From contig JAMCUS010000008.1 of the NCBI GenBank assembly GCA_023379385.1, positions 1-56,727 on the forward strand: 56,727 nt of DNA, read 5' to 3'. The notes below the pieces were generated by a model. That model was not told the DNA's origin. It searched no databases and saw only the letters and a program-made list of their open reading frames with translations. Source of the DNA: Thermoplasmatota archaeon (GTDB lineage Archaea; Thermoplasmatota; Thermoplasmata; Lutacidiplasmatales; JAMCUS01). Position 1 is the stretch's first letter. Each line of letters opens with the position of its first letter. The position numbers and the translations under genes were made by a program. This document shows, piece by piece, positions 27,857 through 35,850 of this stretch.

Positions 27857-28579
27857 ATGATTATTCTAATTTTAAGTGATGCCCATAGCAATATAGGGGC
27901 ATTGAAACATATATTTGATACTGTCCAGCATTATGATTATGTAATATTTTTAGGTGATTTTGTTGATTATGGACCATGGCCAGATGAAACAATAAGTTAT
28001 CTAAAAGAAAATGTAGATATTGCCCTGCAGGGCAATCATGATTTTGCGTTATCCTATGGAAAGGACTGCAGATGTGGCGAGGAGAACCATGACGTATCGG
28101 TATATACAAGAGAAGTGATTTCACAAATGCAAACCTCTGATGAAAATCTGAATTATTTAAGATCTTTAAAGCCCTATGGAACTGTGAAACTTGAGGGTAA
28201 AATATACGAACTTTTTCATGGTTCTCCTGGTGATCCATTATACAGATATGCGACAGAAAAGACAATATCCGGCATAGATACAAAAAAGTTATCAAAATTT
28301 GGAGTTACAGATCTTGAATCCACTACTGTTTTTGTTGGACATACCCATATACCTATGGATTACAACTATAAAGGAATTCGTTTCATAAACCCAGGCTCTG
28401 CAGGAAGCCTGTGCAGAGATTTATTTGGCAGTTCTTCAATAGCATTGTATGATACAGAGAATGAATCTGTATCCTTCCATAGAATTAAAATGGATAATGG
28501 CGAGGTAATTAAAACACTTAAAAACATCGTAAAAGATAACAATATAATGAAGAAACTGGAAATAATGTACGGATTTTAA
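27857..28579 (+). CDS. Calcineurin-like metallophosphoesterase
   Basis: The 240 residues contain all metal-binding motifs of the family in order: LSDAHSN (residue 7), GDFVDYGPWP, GNHDFAL, HGSPGDP and GHTHIPM. The layout matches the YfcE/MJ0936-type phosphodiesterases with two metals. The substrate is unknown. A short cysteine pair (DCRCGE) near residue 75 is not usual for the family. The acetyltransferase gene begins 9 bases downstream and is probably cotranscribed. ATG 27857 is the natural start, being directly before the conserved first strand. Confidence 0.9.
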   Translation: MIILILSDAHSNIGALKHIFDTVQHYDYVIFLGDFVDYGPWPDETISYLKENVDIALQGNHDFALSYGKDCRCGEENHDVSVYTREVISQMQTSDENLNYLRSLKPYGTVKLEGKIYELFHGSPGDPLYRYATEKTISGIDTKKLSKFGVTDLESTTVFVGHTHIPMDYNYKGIRFINPGSAGSLCRDLFGSSSIALYDTENESVSFHRIKMDNGEVIKTLKNIVKDNNIMKKLEIMYGF

Positions 28580-28587
28580 AGTGGGTA

Positions 28588-29490
28588 ATGGTAATTATGA
28601 CCGATTTTTCATATTCAGATATTCATATCAGGTATGGCACCAGAGACGATCTACAAGACATTATGGACATATCCAAAAATGCACTGAAAGATGACTATAT
28701 ATTGAGCTATATAAATGAATGGTTTATTGAAAAAGGAATTATGATTGCTGAGATCAATGACAAACCAGTTGGATTTCAGAAAGTAGAGCCATTATGGGAT
28801 AACAGTCTATGGTTGAGTGCTGCAAGAGTCCTGAAAGAGTGGAGGCGAAGTGGAATTGGATCTGCACTACTGTCAAAAGCAATTGAAAGAGCTACGATTG
28901 ATGGTCTTAAAGTCGTAAGAATGGCGGTTTTTGATTATAACACCCCGTCCATAAATCTGGTAAGAAAGTTTAAATTCACAATTGAGGCAAGATATGTGGA
29001 AGTTTCTTTTAAAAATAACGGATATAGCGAAACAGGGGATGACATGGATATTTACAATGATAGACCAGATCGAAGACCATCAATACATGCAGGTATTGAC
29101 AACGTTACATCTAACAATTTATTAACACTTGAAAATGTAAACGAATCTTTATATGTAAAAATGGGTAATAATCTAATAAATTACAACTGGTGTTTTTTTG
29201 TTCCTGATATCAGGTTTATAGAACAGGTCAATAAAAAAAAAGCTTTACATGGTATAAAAAGCAGGTTCCTATCATTTCAAATGGGTAAAGATGCAGGTAT
29301 ATTTCCACTTGCAGGCAATATTGAACTCATAATGGAGGAGATAAACGATAACACAATGGTATATGATGCTGAGGATATATTTTTAATAATTCCCGAAAGG
29401 TATATTGATATCCGTAAGAACCTGCCAATTTTTATGAAAAAACTTAAAAGTGAACGGTTATCTGTATACTCCCACGTCCTGAATAAATAG
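28588..29490 (+). CDS. GNAT-family N-acetyltransferase with extra C-terminal domain
   Basis: Residues 8-145 form a GNAT fold. It begins IHIRYGTRDDLQDIMDI and carries the acetyl-CoA loop RVLKEWRRSGIGSALLSKAIE and the strand VVRMAVFDYNTPSINLVRKFKF. The remaining 150 residues are a second domain I do not recognise; it ends in a mixed alpha-beta pattern. The acetyl acceptor is unknown. ATG 28597 may be the true start because the GTGGG site is too close to ATG 28588. It follows the phosphoesterase gene within 9 bases. Confidence 0.82.
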   Translation: MVIMTDFSYSDIHIRYGTRDDLQDIMDISKNALKDDYILSYINEWFIEKGIMIAEINDKPVGFQKVEPLWDNSLWLSAARVLKEWRRSGIGSALLSKAIERATIDGLKVVRMAVFDYNTPSINLVRKFKFTIEARYVEVSFKNNGYSETGDDMDIYNDRPDRRPSIHAGIDNVTSNNLLTLENVNESLYVKMGNNLINYNWCFFVPDIRFIEQVNKKKALHGIKSRFLSFQMGKDAGIFPLAGNIELIMEEINDNTMVYDAEDIFLIIPERYIDIRKNLPIFMKKLKSERLSVYSHVLNK

Positions 29491-29520
29491 ATTTATATTC
29501 AATCGATAGATGTCTTAATC

Positions 29521-30414
29521 ATGGATATGCTGATTATAGGGCACGTAAATATTGATCATCATGGAATAATAACAAAAGCACCAATAAAATCCGGAACATC
29601 TGAAATAACAATCATGAAAGATAGCCTTGGAGGTACCGCAACAAACATAGCGTTGATTGCATCCAAACTTGATCTGAAAGTGGGTATAAACGCACCGGTA
29701 GGCATTGACTTTAGCGAAGAATATGAACACTTGCTTGAATCGTACGGTATAGATATAACCAACATAAAAAAAATAGATAGCTTACCTACACCCTCATGCT
29801 GGATATTCGAAACTGTAGAGGGTGACACCTATACATTCATATACCAGGGCTCGATGTTAAAATTTCATACACTATCTCCTGACATGGGTATGATAAATAA
29901 AGCAGCAATAATACACATGGCTACTGCAGAACCGCTCTATCTTGAAAAGGTGAAGAATATTGCTATTGAGAAAAATAAAATGATTGCTCTGGATCCTGGA
30001 CCTGAAATAAGAAACAGATACGACGCCACTATTTTCAGAGAGATGATAAGAGGTGTTAACTTTTTATTTTTAAATAGAGCAGAGGCAGACATTGCCAAAA
30101 GTTATCTATCCATAAATGATGATAGTGGTTTTTCATCTTACATAGATCATATCATAATTACATCCGGTAAAAATGGCGTCACATACATATCTAAAGAAGG
30201 CGTATTGCATTACCCTACCGACGTCATTGAAAGATATAGAACCACGGTTGGAGCCGGTGATGCATTCAGAGCGGGGTTCTGGGCAGCGTATAACAAAGGA
30301 TACAGCATAGATAAATCTATAAAAATAGGGCAGAAGATCGCATATATCGCTATAGAAAAAGGGAATATCTATGAGGTTGCATTTGATTTTGATAGAATAG
30401 CATCCAGGTTATAG
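29521..30414 (+). CDS. PfkB-family carbohydrate or nucleoside kinase
   Basis: This ATP-dependent kinase phosphorylates a sugar or nucleoside. The PfkB pattern is clear: MLIIGHVNIDHHG at the start, the GGTATNIALIASKL signature near residue 37, and TTVGAGDAFRAGFWAAYNKGYS with the catalytic Asp near the C-terminus. The 297 residues are typical. Related Thermoplasma proteins have been described as ribokinase- or nucleoside-kinase-like, but the substrate cannot be read from sequence. A TATA-like TTTATATTC at about 29491-29499 fits a leaderless start. The Nudix gene begins 15 bases downstream. Confidence 0.88.
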   Translation: MDMLIIGHVNIDHHGIITKAPIKSGTSEITIMKDSLGGTATNIALIASKLDLKVGINAPVGIDFSEEYEHLLESYGIDITNIKKIDSLPTPSCWIFETVEGDTYTFIYQGSMLKFHTLSPDMGMINKAAIIHMATAEPLYLEKVKNIAIEKNKMIALDPGPEIRNRYDATIFREMIRGVNFLFLNRAEADIAKSYLSINDDSGFSSYIDHIIITSGKNGVTYISKEGVLHYPTDVIERYRTTVGAGDAFRAGFWAAYNKGYSIDKSIKIGQKIAYIAIEKGNIYEVAFDFDRIASRL

Positions 30415-30428
30415 ACATTGCTGGTAGA

Positions 30429-31034
30429 ATGATTATGTTTGAATCCAAACTGATATTTTATTATAATGATAAACCCGCAATGGATGAAAATACGTGGTAC
30501 GCCATATACTTCAAACACGATCTGTCTGCGTTGAGTAGTATATCCAGCAGAATTGGGTATAGAGGTGGTGTAGACTCCTTACTCGAAGAGTTGAAAAATG
30601 CCTTTTATATGTTTATTAGAAAATGGAACATACAGTTAACTGTTGACGCGGTTGTATGTAAAAAAATAGATGGTAAAACAAACATACTGCTTATCAAAAG
30701 AAAGAACGAACCATACAGAGGCAGCTATGCCCTCCCAGGTGGTTTTGTTGAATTCGGAGAAACAGTTGAGAATGCAATAGTTAGAGAGGTTAAAGAAGAA
30801 ACCAATCTGGTAGTTGCACCAAAAAAGGTTATGTACGTTGCATCAAAAATTGGGAGGGATCCCAGAGGCCATACTGTATCAATAATCTATTTGTGTGATG
30901 CCTTAACAGAGGATGTAAAAGGAGGGGATGATGCGTCTGAAGCGGTATACGTAGCAATTGACAAATTACCTGGCCTTGCCTTTGACCACAACGAAATAAT
31001 TGATAAAATTTTTACGGATATATTCAATGTGTAA
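30429..31034 (+). CDS. Nudix hydrolase
   Basis: Nudix enzymes hydrolyse nucleoside diphosphates linked to another group. The Nudix box GGFVEFGETVENAIVREVKEE is intact near residue 104. About 70 residues before the Nudix fold form a helical N-terminal extension of unknown role (ALSSISSRIGYRGGVDSLLEEL). The fold itself starts VDAVVCKKIDGKTNILLIKRKN, resembling ADP-ribose pyrophosphatases. The last 11 bases overlap the 3' end of purH on the other strand. It is probably cotranscribed with the PfkB kinase. ATG 30435 is an alternative start. Confidence 0.9.
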   Translation: MIMFESKLIFYYNDKPAMDENTWYAIYFKHDLSALSSISSRIGYRGGVDSLLEELKNAFYMFIRKWNIQLTVDAVVCKKIDGKTNILLIKRKNEPYRGSYALPGGFVEFGETVENAIVREVKEETNLVVAPKKVMYVASKIGRDPRGHTVSIIYLCDALTEDVKGGDDASEAVYVAIDKLPGLAFDHNEIIDKIFTDIFNV

Positions 31035-32550
31035 ACCTTCTCCATCCGGTAAACATCATGCCCATACCATACTTATCAGCCGTCTCTATAACCTCTGCGT
31101 CTCTTATGGATCCTCCTGGTTCTATTATAGACTTTACACCATATTCCGCAGCAACTTCAATGCCATCCTTAAACGGAAAAAATGCATCGGAGATCAAAAC
31201 ACTATCCTTTGATTTTTCACCGGCTTTCATACATGCAATTTTTACCGACATTACTCTGCTCATCTGGCCTGCACCAACACCTACAACCTTTTTATTCTTT
31301 ATCAATAAAATACCGTTTGATCGTACCTGTTTTATTATCTTCCACCCAAACAACATATCGTCTATGTCATTGTCAGATGGTTTTATCCTCGTAACAACTT
31401 TTAGCTCACTTTTTTTTAAAATTCTGTCATCATGATCCTGTATGAGTATGCCCCATCTTAAACCTCTATAAACAGGCAATATTTTATCATCATTGGATCT
31501 ATTATATTTTATTATTTTAATTTTTTTTCTATGTTTTAATTTTTCAAGGGCATTATCATCAAAATCTGGAGCTATTAAACAATCCACAAAAATATTTTTA
31601 ATCACTGATAAAGCATCTGAACTGAATTTTCTGTTAATGGCTATTACAGAACCATAAGCAGAGGTGGCGTCTCCAGATAAAGCATTGCTCAGGGCATTTA
31701 CAATATCTGAATCAACCGCGGCTCCGCATGGATTTACATGTTTTACGACAACAGCGAAGGGTTCATCAAAATCATTTATTAAAGATACGGCGGAATCCAT
31801 ATCAATAAGATTATTATAGGATAGTTCTGCTCCGTGAAGCTGTTCTATCTCTTTAAAAGCATTAGATCCAGTAACAGAGTAAAAATTACCCTTTTGATGC
31901 GGGTTTTCTCCGTATCTTAATTTGATCTCTTTTTTAAGAGTTAACAGAATATCTTCATCGTTTCCCAGTTTTTCAGATATCATTGAGTCATAAATTGAAG
32001 TTTTTCTGAAAGCCTTTGACGCCAGTTGTTGTCTTTCAGCCATGGTGAAACCCTTGCCTTCTTCAATTTTTTTCATTATAAAAGGATAGTCTATCTCATC
32101 CACAACGGGAATGCTATTTTTGAAATTTTTTGCAGATGCTCTTATAAGTGATACGCCACCAACATCTATATTCTCAATCAGATCGTCCATTGTGGCGTCC
32201 ATCTTTTTTGACGTAACTTCAAATGGGTACAGAGAAACGATGACTAATTGTACTGGATCTATAGGCATAGCGCCTAGTAAATTATCCTTATCCAATACCT
32301 TATCATACAATACAGATCCATATATTGCAGGATGCAGTGTTTTTATTCTACCACCAAGCAGGGAACTGAATCCTGTGAACTGATCAATATTGGATGCTTT
32401 TATTCCATTGTTTGTTAAAAACAGTGCTGTACCGGACGAAGCGTAAATCTTAATCCCTTTAACATCAAGCATTTTAGCCAAATCAACTATCGGTTCTTTA
32501 TTGTTTACAGATATAAAGGCGGCTTTAATAGTAAGGTGATCATTATCCAT
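31024..32550 (-). CDS. purH: Bifunctional AICAR transformylase / IMP cyclohydrolase
   Basis: PurH performs the last two steps of purine synthesis, using formyl-tetrahydrofolate. The N-terminal MGS-like cyclohydrolase half contains GTALFLTNNGIKASNIDQFTG and GGRIKTLHPAIYGSVL. The transformylase half contains LRYGENPHQKG, VKHVNPCGAAVDSD, SDAFFPFKDGIEVAA and the C-terminal GWRRFTH. The 508 residues match the bacterial enzyme. Many archaea use PurP and PurO instead, so this is the bacterial-type solution. ATG 32550 follows an AAGGTG site; GTG 32556 is in frame. It diverges from the PadR gene with about 95 bases between. Confidence 0.93.
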   Translation of the reverse strand: MDNDHLTIKAAFISVNNKEPIVDLAKMLDVKGIKIYASSGTALFLTNNGIKASNIDQFTGFSSLLGGRIKTLHPAIYGSVLYDKVLDKDNLLGAMPIDPVQLVIVSLYPFEVTSKKMDATMDDLIENIDVGGVSLIRASAKNFKNSIPVVDEIDYPFIMKKIEEGKGFTMAERQQLASKAFRKTSIYDSMISEKLGNDEDILLTLKKEIKLRYGENPHQKGNFYSVTGSNAFKEIEQLHGAELSYNNLIDMDSAVSLINDFDEPFAVVVKHVNPCGAAVDSDIVNALSNALSGDATSAYGSVIAINRKFSSDALSVIKNIFVDCLIAPDFDDNALEKLKHRKKIKIIKYNRSNDDKILPVYRGLRWGILIQDHDDRILKKSELKVVTRIKPSDNDIDDMLFGWKIIKQVRSNGILLIKNKKVVGVGAGQMSRVMSVKIACMKAGEKSKDSVLISDAFFPFKDGIEVAAEYGVKSIIEPGGSIRDAEVIETADKYGMGMMFTGWRRFTH

Positions 32551-32616
32551 ACACACCTTGCATAATAATTTGAATATAATAGATAAAGTTTACCTATGAA
32601 AATCTTTATATATCTT

Positions 32617-32635
32617 GATATCTATATGTGATATC
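32617..32635. promoter_or_regulatory. Paired GATATC sites at the PadR-gene promoter (probable operator)
   Basis: Two copies of the palindrome GATATC (32617-32622 and 32630-32635) are spaced 13 bases start to start. They lie between a TATA box (TTTATATATC, 32605-32614) and the ATG at 32646, and the second copy touches the ribosome binding site. A dimer of the PadR product bound here could block its own gene. The position suggests this; binding is not shown. Confidence 0.5.
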
Positions 32636-32645
32636 GGTGATTGAT

Positions 32646-33140
32646 ATGAGTGCTTGGAACGAAAATGAATATGGGCATGGTGGTTTTTTTGAAATGGGTA
32701 AGAGAATGTTCGGAAAGGGACATAGAACAGGGCTAAGATTTTTTATACTTAAGTTACTTTCCAAAAAATCAATGACTGGCGCAGAGATTATTTCAGCAAT
32801 GGAGAGCACTACACATGGGTGGTGGAGGCCATCTCCTGGGTCTATATACCCGTTGATGGAGACTTTAGTAGATGAAGGACTTGTTACGGTTAGCTCTACA
32901 GAAGGCGTAAAAAAGACATATACAATAACAGAGAAGGGAAAAGAGTATGTCATGGACTGGATGCCACCCTGGTTTAACATAAATGTAAATGGATTTACAG
33001 TAGAGGATATGCTTAAAGAGATGGGGCATAACATACGTTTCATTGAGGACAATGTTGACAGGATAAAGGGTAATAGTGAACTTAAGAAAGAACTTGAAAA
33101 TCTAAAGGAGAGGTTGAATAAAATTATAGAACATATGTAA
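32646..33140 (+). CDS. PadR-family transcriptional regulator
   Basis: A winged helix-turn-helix domain occupies residues 20-100: RFFILKLLSKKSMTGAEII, then PSPGSIYPLMETLVDEGLV, then KKTYTITEKGKEYV, the standard PadR pattern. A C-terminal helical part for dimerisation follows, ending in a coiled coil (ELKKELENLKERLNKI). About 20 residues rich in Gly, His and aromatic residues precede the domain. ATG 32646 follows a GGTGATT site. Paired GATATC sites overlap the promoter, consistent with self-repression. PadR proteins often sense phenolics or control transporters; no target is nearby. Confidence 0.9.
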   Translation: MSAWNENEYGHGGFFEMGKRMFGKGHRTGLRFFILKLLSKKSMTGAEIISAMESTTHGWWRPSPGSIYPLMETLVDEGLVTVSSTEGVKKTYTITEKGKEYVMDWMPPWFNINVNGFTVEDMLKEMGHNIRFIEDNVDRIKGNSELKKELENLKERLNKIIEHM

Positions 33141-33202
33141 TACAGTAAAAGTGCCTGTGTATGTACCTCTAATGAGACTCACGCTTAAAACTGCGTAAGT
33201 CC

Positions 33203-33226
33203 AACATTTTCTAAAATGTTTTTTTT
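33203..33226 (+). terminator. Hairpin plus T-run after the PadR gene
   Basis: AACATTTT and AAAATGTT pair around a tiny loop and are followed directly by a run of at least six T. Archaeal RNA polymerase stops mainly on T-runs, so the T-run is the stronger signal. It lies about 60 bases beyond the PadR stop codon. Confidence 0.5.
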
Positions 33227-33365
33227 GCTTTTATATCATAATTTTTTTGTGTATCATTTTTTACCATATTGAACAATGATGTAAAAACATCTACATTGAA
33301 CAGCGATTTTCACCAACGTTTTAATTGAGTTAACATATTGACTATTGATCCTTTTGCACAATATA

Positions 33366-33383
33366 TGCTTTGGGACAAAATTA
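33366..33383. repeat. Left terminal inverted repeat of the TnpB element
   Basis: This 18-base terminus pairs with the right end of the element with one mismatch (A in place of G). It is preceded immediately by one copy of the 9-base direct repeat. Confidence 0.8.
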
Positions 33384-33492
33384 TTTTGCCTACCTCTTAT
33401 ATTAACTATCAGTCTAACAAATATTTAAAGTTTATTTAAATTTAAATCAACGCAAAATTTATATAGGGTTATATTATATATATATAACTATT

Positions 33493-34722
33493 ATAATAAT
33501 AACCTATCAATACAGGATATATCCAAATAGGAAAACTACTAAAATTCTAAATTATACTATAGAACTATGCAGGCAGTTATATAACGCTGCCCTTACTGAG
33601 CGTAAAGAGGCTTATAGATCTTCCCAGATTTCTCTTAATTATTATTCTTAAACTAAGGAACTCCCCGCTACTAAATTAGAAAATCCTGAACTTAACGATG
33701 TTTATTCTCAGGTTCTTTGCGATGTTGTTAAACGCCTAGATAATGCTTATAACCTCTTCTTTAATCGTGTCAAGAGCAAAAATAGAATGGGCAAGAAAGC
33801 TGGGTTCCCACGCCATAAATCCAGAGATAATTATAACTCTATTACCTATCCGCAGAGCGGTTTCAAATTAATTCATAAAAGTAAATCCACCAATAAAGGT
33901 ATTCTACAGTTAAGTAAGATTGGCGATATTAAGACCATTATCAGCAGAGAGATAACAGACGGTGATATTAAAACATGCACTGTTAAAAGAAATAAAATCG
34001 GTCAATGGTACGTTGACCTTACTGTGGAATTCCCCGATGCAGTTAAAATACCATTAGAACAGATTAAAGAAGAAGAGATTATCGGCGTAGACGTTGGTAT
34101 AAACAAATTAGCCGTCCTGTCTAATGGTGTAGAGATAGAGAATCCAAAGTTAATAGCGAAGTATGAAAAAGGTATTAAAACATTACAGACACTACTCTCC
34201 AAATCAAAAAAACACTCCTATAACAGAGCCAAGATAAGAAAGAAACTCGCTAAAAAACAACTCAAGCTAGCAAATACACTTAAAGATAGCTTACACAAGG
34301 CATCTAATCAAATCGTAAAGAGTGGAAATATAATAGTCTTTGAGGATTTAAATGTTCAGGGAATGGTTCAGAATCACAATCTCGCAAAGAGCATATCAGA
34401 CGGTTCCTGGAGCAAACTGATGGACATGTGTGATTACAAAGCCGAAAATGCTGGTAAATACACGCAGTTTGTAGATCCAAGAGATACAAGTCAGCTATGC
34501 TCACGTTGCGGAGCAGCCGTAAAGAAAGACCTGTCCATAAGAATCCACAGCTGTAATAACTGCGGTCTAACTATAGATAGGGACCTTAACGCTGCTCTGA
34601 ACATTAGAGAGAGGTACATGCGGCTAGCGTGGAACTTTGTAAAAATGCCTGTAGATGCACCGACCACTGCTCATTCAATTGAGCAAGCCGGAGCGATGAA
34701 GCAGGAAGAGACATCGTCTTAA
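33493..34722 (+). pseudogene. tnpB: TnpB RNA-guided nuclease, interrupted by a stop codon
   Basis: The frame can be read from ITYQYRIYPNRKTTK near 33500, but it has no ATG there. A TAA at 33648-33650 breaks it in NYYS-stop-TKELPATKLE, where a Gln codon (CAA) is likely ancestral. An intact stretch from ATG 33787 encodes the last 311 residues. It includes the first catalytic Asp (GVDVGINKLAVLSNG), the Glu (FEDLNVQGM), the zinc ribbon (LCSRCG...CNNCG) and the last Asp (DRDLNAALNI), so the nuclease core is conserved. It lacks the N-terminal domain. No TnpA lies beside it. A guide RNA would be expected from the 3' end of the gene and the element's right end. Confidence 0.8.
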
Positions 34723-34737
34723 TTTCGTCCCAAAGCA
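34720..34737. repeat. Right terminal inverted repeat of the TnpB element
   Basis: This terminus overlaps the last codon of tnpB and is followed at once by the second copy of the 9-base direct repeat. The related copy at the start of the window ends at the matching position (base 230). Confidence 0.8.
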
Positions 34738-34770
34738 CACAATATACTTGCACTCACAAGATCTTGGCTT

Positions 34771-34811
34771 TGTAAACGTCATTTGAATTTTTATCAAAAA
34801 TGGCGTTTACA
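34771..34811. repeat. 41-base hairpin repeat, copy 2
   Basis: This copy matches the one at 19766-19806 in 40 of 41 positions and can form the same long hairpin. It lies 25 bases beyond the TnpB element's target duplication and 38 bases beyond the kae1 stop codon. Being behind a gene here and in front of two genes at the other site, it is unlikely to be a simple terminator or a fixed operator. Confidence 0.8.
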
Positions 34812-34848
34812 GTCCAAATGCCTTAATCTGTTGATTACACCGAAATTG

Positions 34849-35847
34849 TTAATGATCGGTAATGGAATTTCTCCATGTAACATTAACCATATCCGTTCTA
34901 TATTTTTGATCAACAGTTATGTTGTTCACATCATCAGGTCCGGAGCTGGAATATACAAGATACCCTGTCCATGCAATCATGGCCCCATTATCGCTGCATA
35001 GTTCGTCAGGTGGTACATATAGCCTTCCGTCATGTATATTTACCATTTTTTCCAGCATATTTATAATTCTTTTATTCCTGGCTACACCACCTCCTATGAG
35101 CAGATCCTTTTTTTTTGTAAATGTCAGTGCTCTTTCAGTTATCTCTGTAAGCATAGAAAACGATATCTCCTGGGCGGTGTAACATACGTCATGAATAGAT
35201 GCACCATTATTCAGTTCATGTTGTAAATATGTGAGTAAGCCTGAAAAGGCTACATCCATTCCTTTCACTGTATACGGTGCATCAAGAAGATTTTTACCCT
35301 TTGCTGCCAATTTTTCAATTTTAGGACCTGCCGGAAATTTTAGATTCAACAATCTGCCCAGTTTATCCAGAAAATTTCCTATGCCTATATCGAGAGTTTC
35401 ACCCAGAATTCTGTAACGATTTTCAGAATAGGTTATCAATTGTGTATTACCGCCTGATACATACAGCAATATTGGGTCATCCACCTTACATACCTTTCTA
35501 CCAATTTCAAGGTGTGCTACGCAGTGGTTCACACCAACAATTGGTTTATCCCTGAATATCGCAATAGTTCTTGCTGCTGTTGCAGTTGTTCTCAGACATG
35601 GTCCAAGTCCGGGACCCATGGAAAAAGCAATTAGATCTATATCTGATAGTTTCAAAGACGAGTTTTTGATCGCATTCTCTATCAGTTCTGGAAATTTCTC
35701 TGCATGATGATTTGCAGCTATTCTTGGATGAATTCCTTCTGACTCAGGAGAGATGGTGTCTGACACATTTGCAAGAATATCGCATTGTTCAGATACGATT
35801 CCTACCGATGCAGTATGCGCAGTTCCTTCAATACCCATTATATTCAT
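34849..35847 (-). CDS. kae1: Kae1, tRNA N6-threonylcarbamoyladenosine transferase subunit of KEOPS
   Basis: Kae1 transfers the threonylcarbamoyl group to A37 of tRNAs that read ANN codons, together with Bud32, Cgi121 and Pcc1. Motifs: MGIEGTAHTASVGIV at the start, the iron/metal site NHCVAHLEIG, the ASKH-fold loop LLYVSGGNTQL, and SDNGAMIAWTG near the end. The 332 residues stop shortly after QKYRTDMVNVTW. In Thermoplasma and some methanogens Kae1 continues into a Bud32 kinase domain; here it does not, and the hairpin repeat and transposon lie just beyond. ATG 35847 follows GTGGTGATTA, which overlaps the dph2 stop, so the two are cotranslated. Confidence 0.94.
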   Translation of the reverse strand: MNIMGIEGTAHTASVGIVSEQCDILANVSDTISPESEGIHPRIAANHHAEKFPELIENAIKNSSLKLSDIDLIAFSMGPGLGPCLRTTATAARTIAIFRDKPIVGVNHCVAHLEIGRKVCKVDDPILLYVSGGNTQLITYSENRYRILGETLDIGIGNFLDKLGRLLNLKFPAGPKIEKLAAKGKNLLDAPYTVKGMDVAFSGLLTYLQHELNNGASIHDVCYTAQEISFSMLTEITERALTFTKKKDLLIGGGVARNKRIINMLEKMVNIHDGRLYVPPDELCSDNGAMIAWTGYLVYSSSGPDDVNNITVDQKYRTDMVNVTWRNSITDH

Positions 35848-35850
35848 TAA

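Larger units (their letters stand above)
33357..34746 (+). mobile_element. TnpB-carrying element with terminal inverted repeats and 9-base target duplication
   Basis: The left end TGCTTTGGGACAAAATTA (33366-33383) and the right end TAATTTCGTCCCAAAGCA (34720-34737) are inverted repeats that match in 17 of 18 positions. The identical 9 bases CACAATATA sit directly outside both ends (33357-33365 and 34738-34746). The 1372-base element holds only a tnpB gene. Inverted repeats with a target duplication are typical of DDE transposases, whereas IS200/IS605 elements have neither. A second copy of the right end is at 213-230. Confidence 0.8.

Noticed and set aside
33164-33180. The 10 bases TAATGAGACT also follow the right end of the first TnpB copy at 231-240
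   Set aside because: The match does not extend and the place has no element end; one chance 10-base match in a window this size is not surprising.
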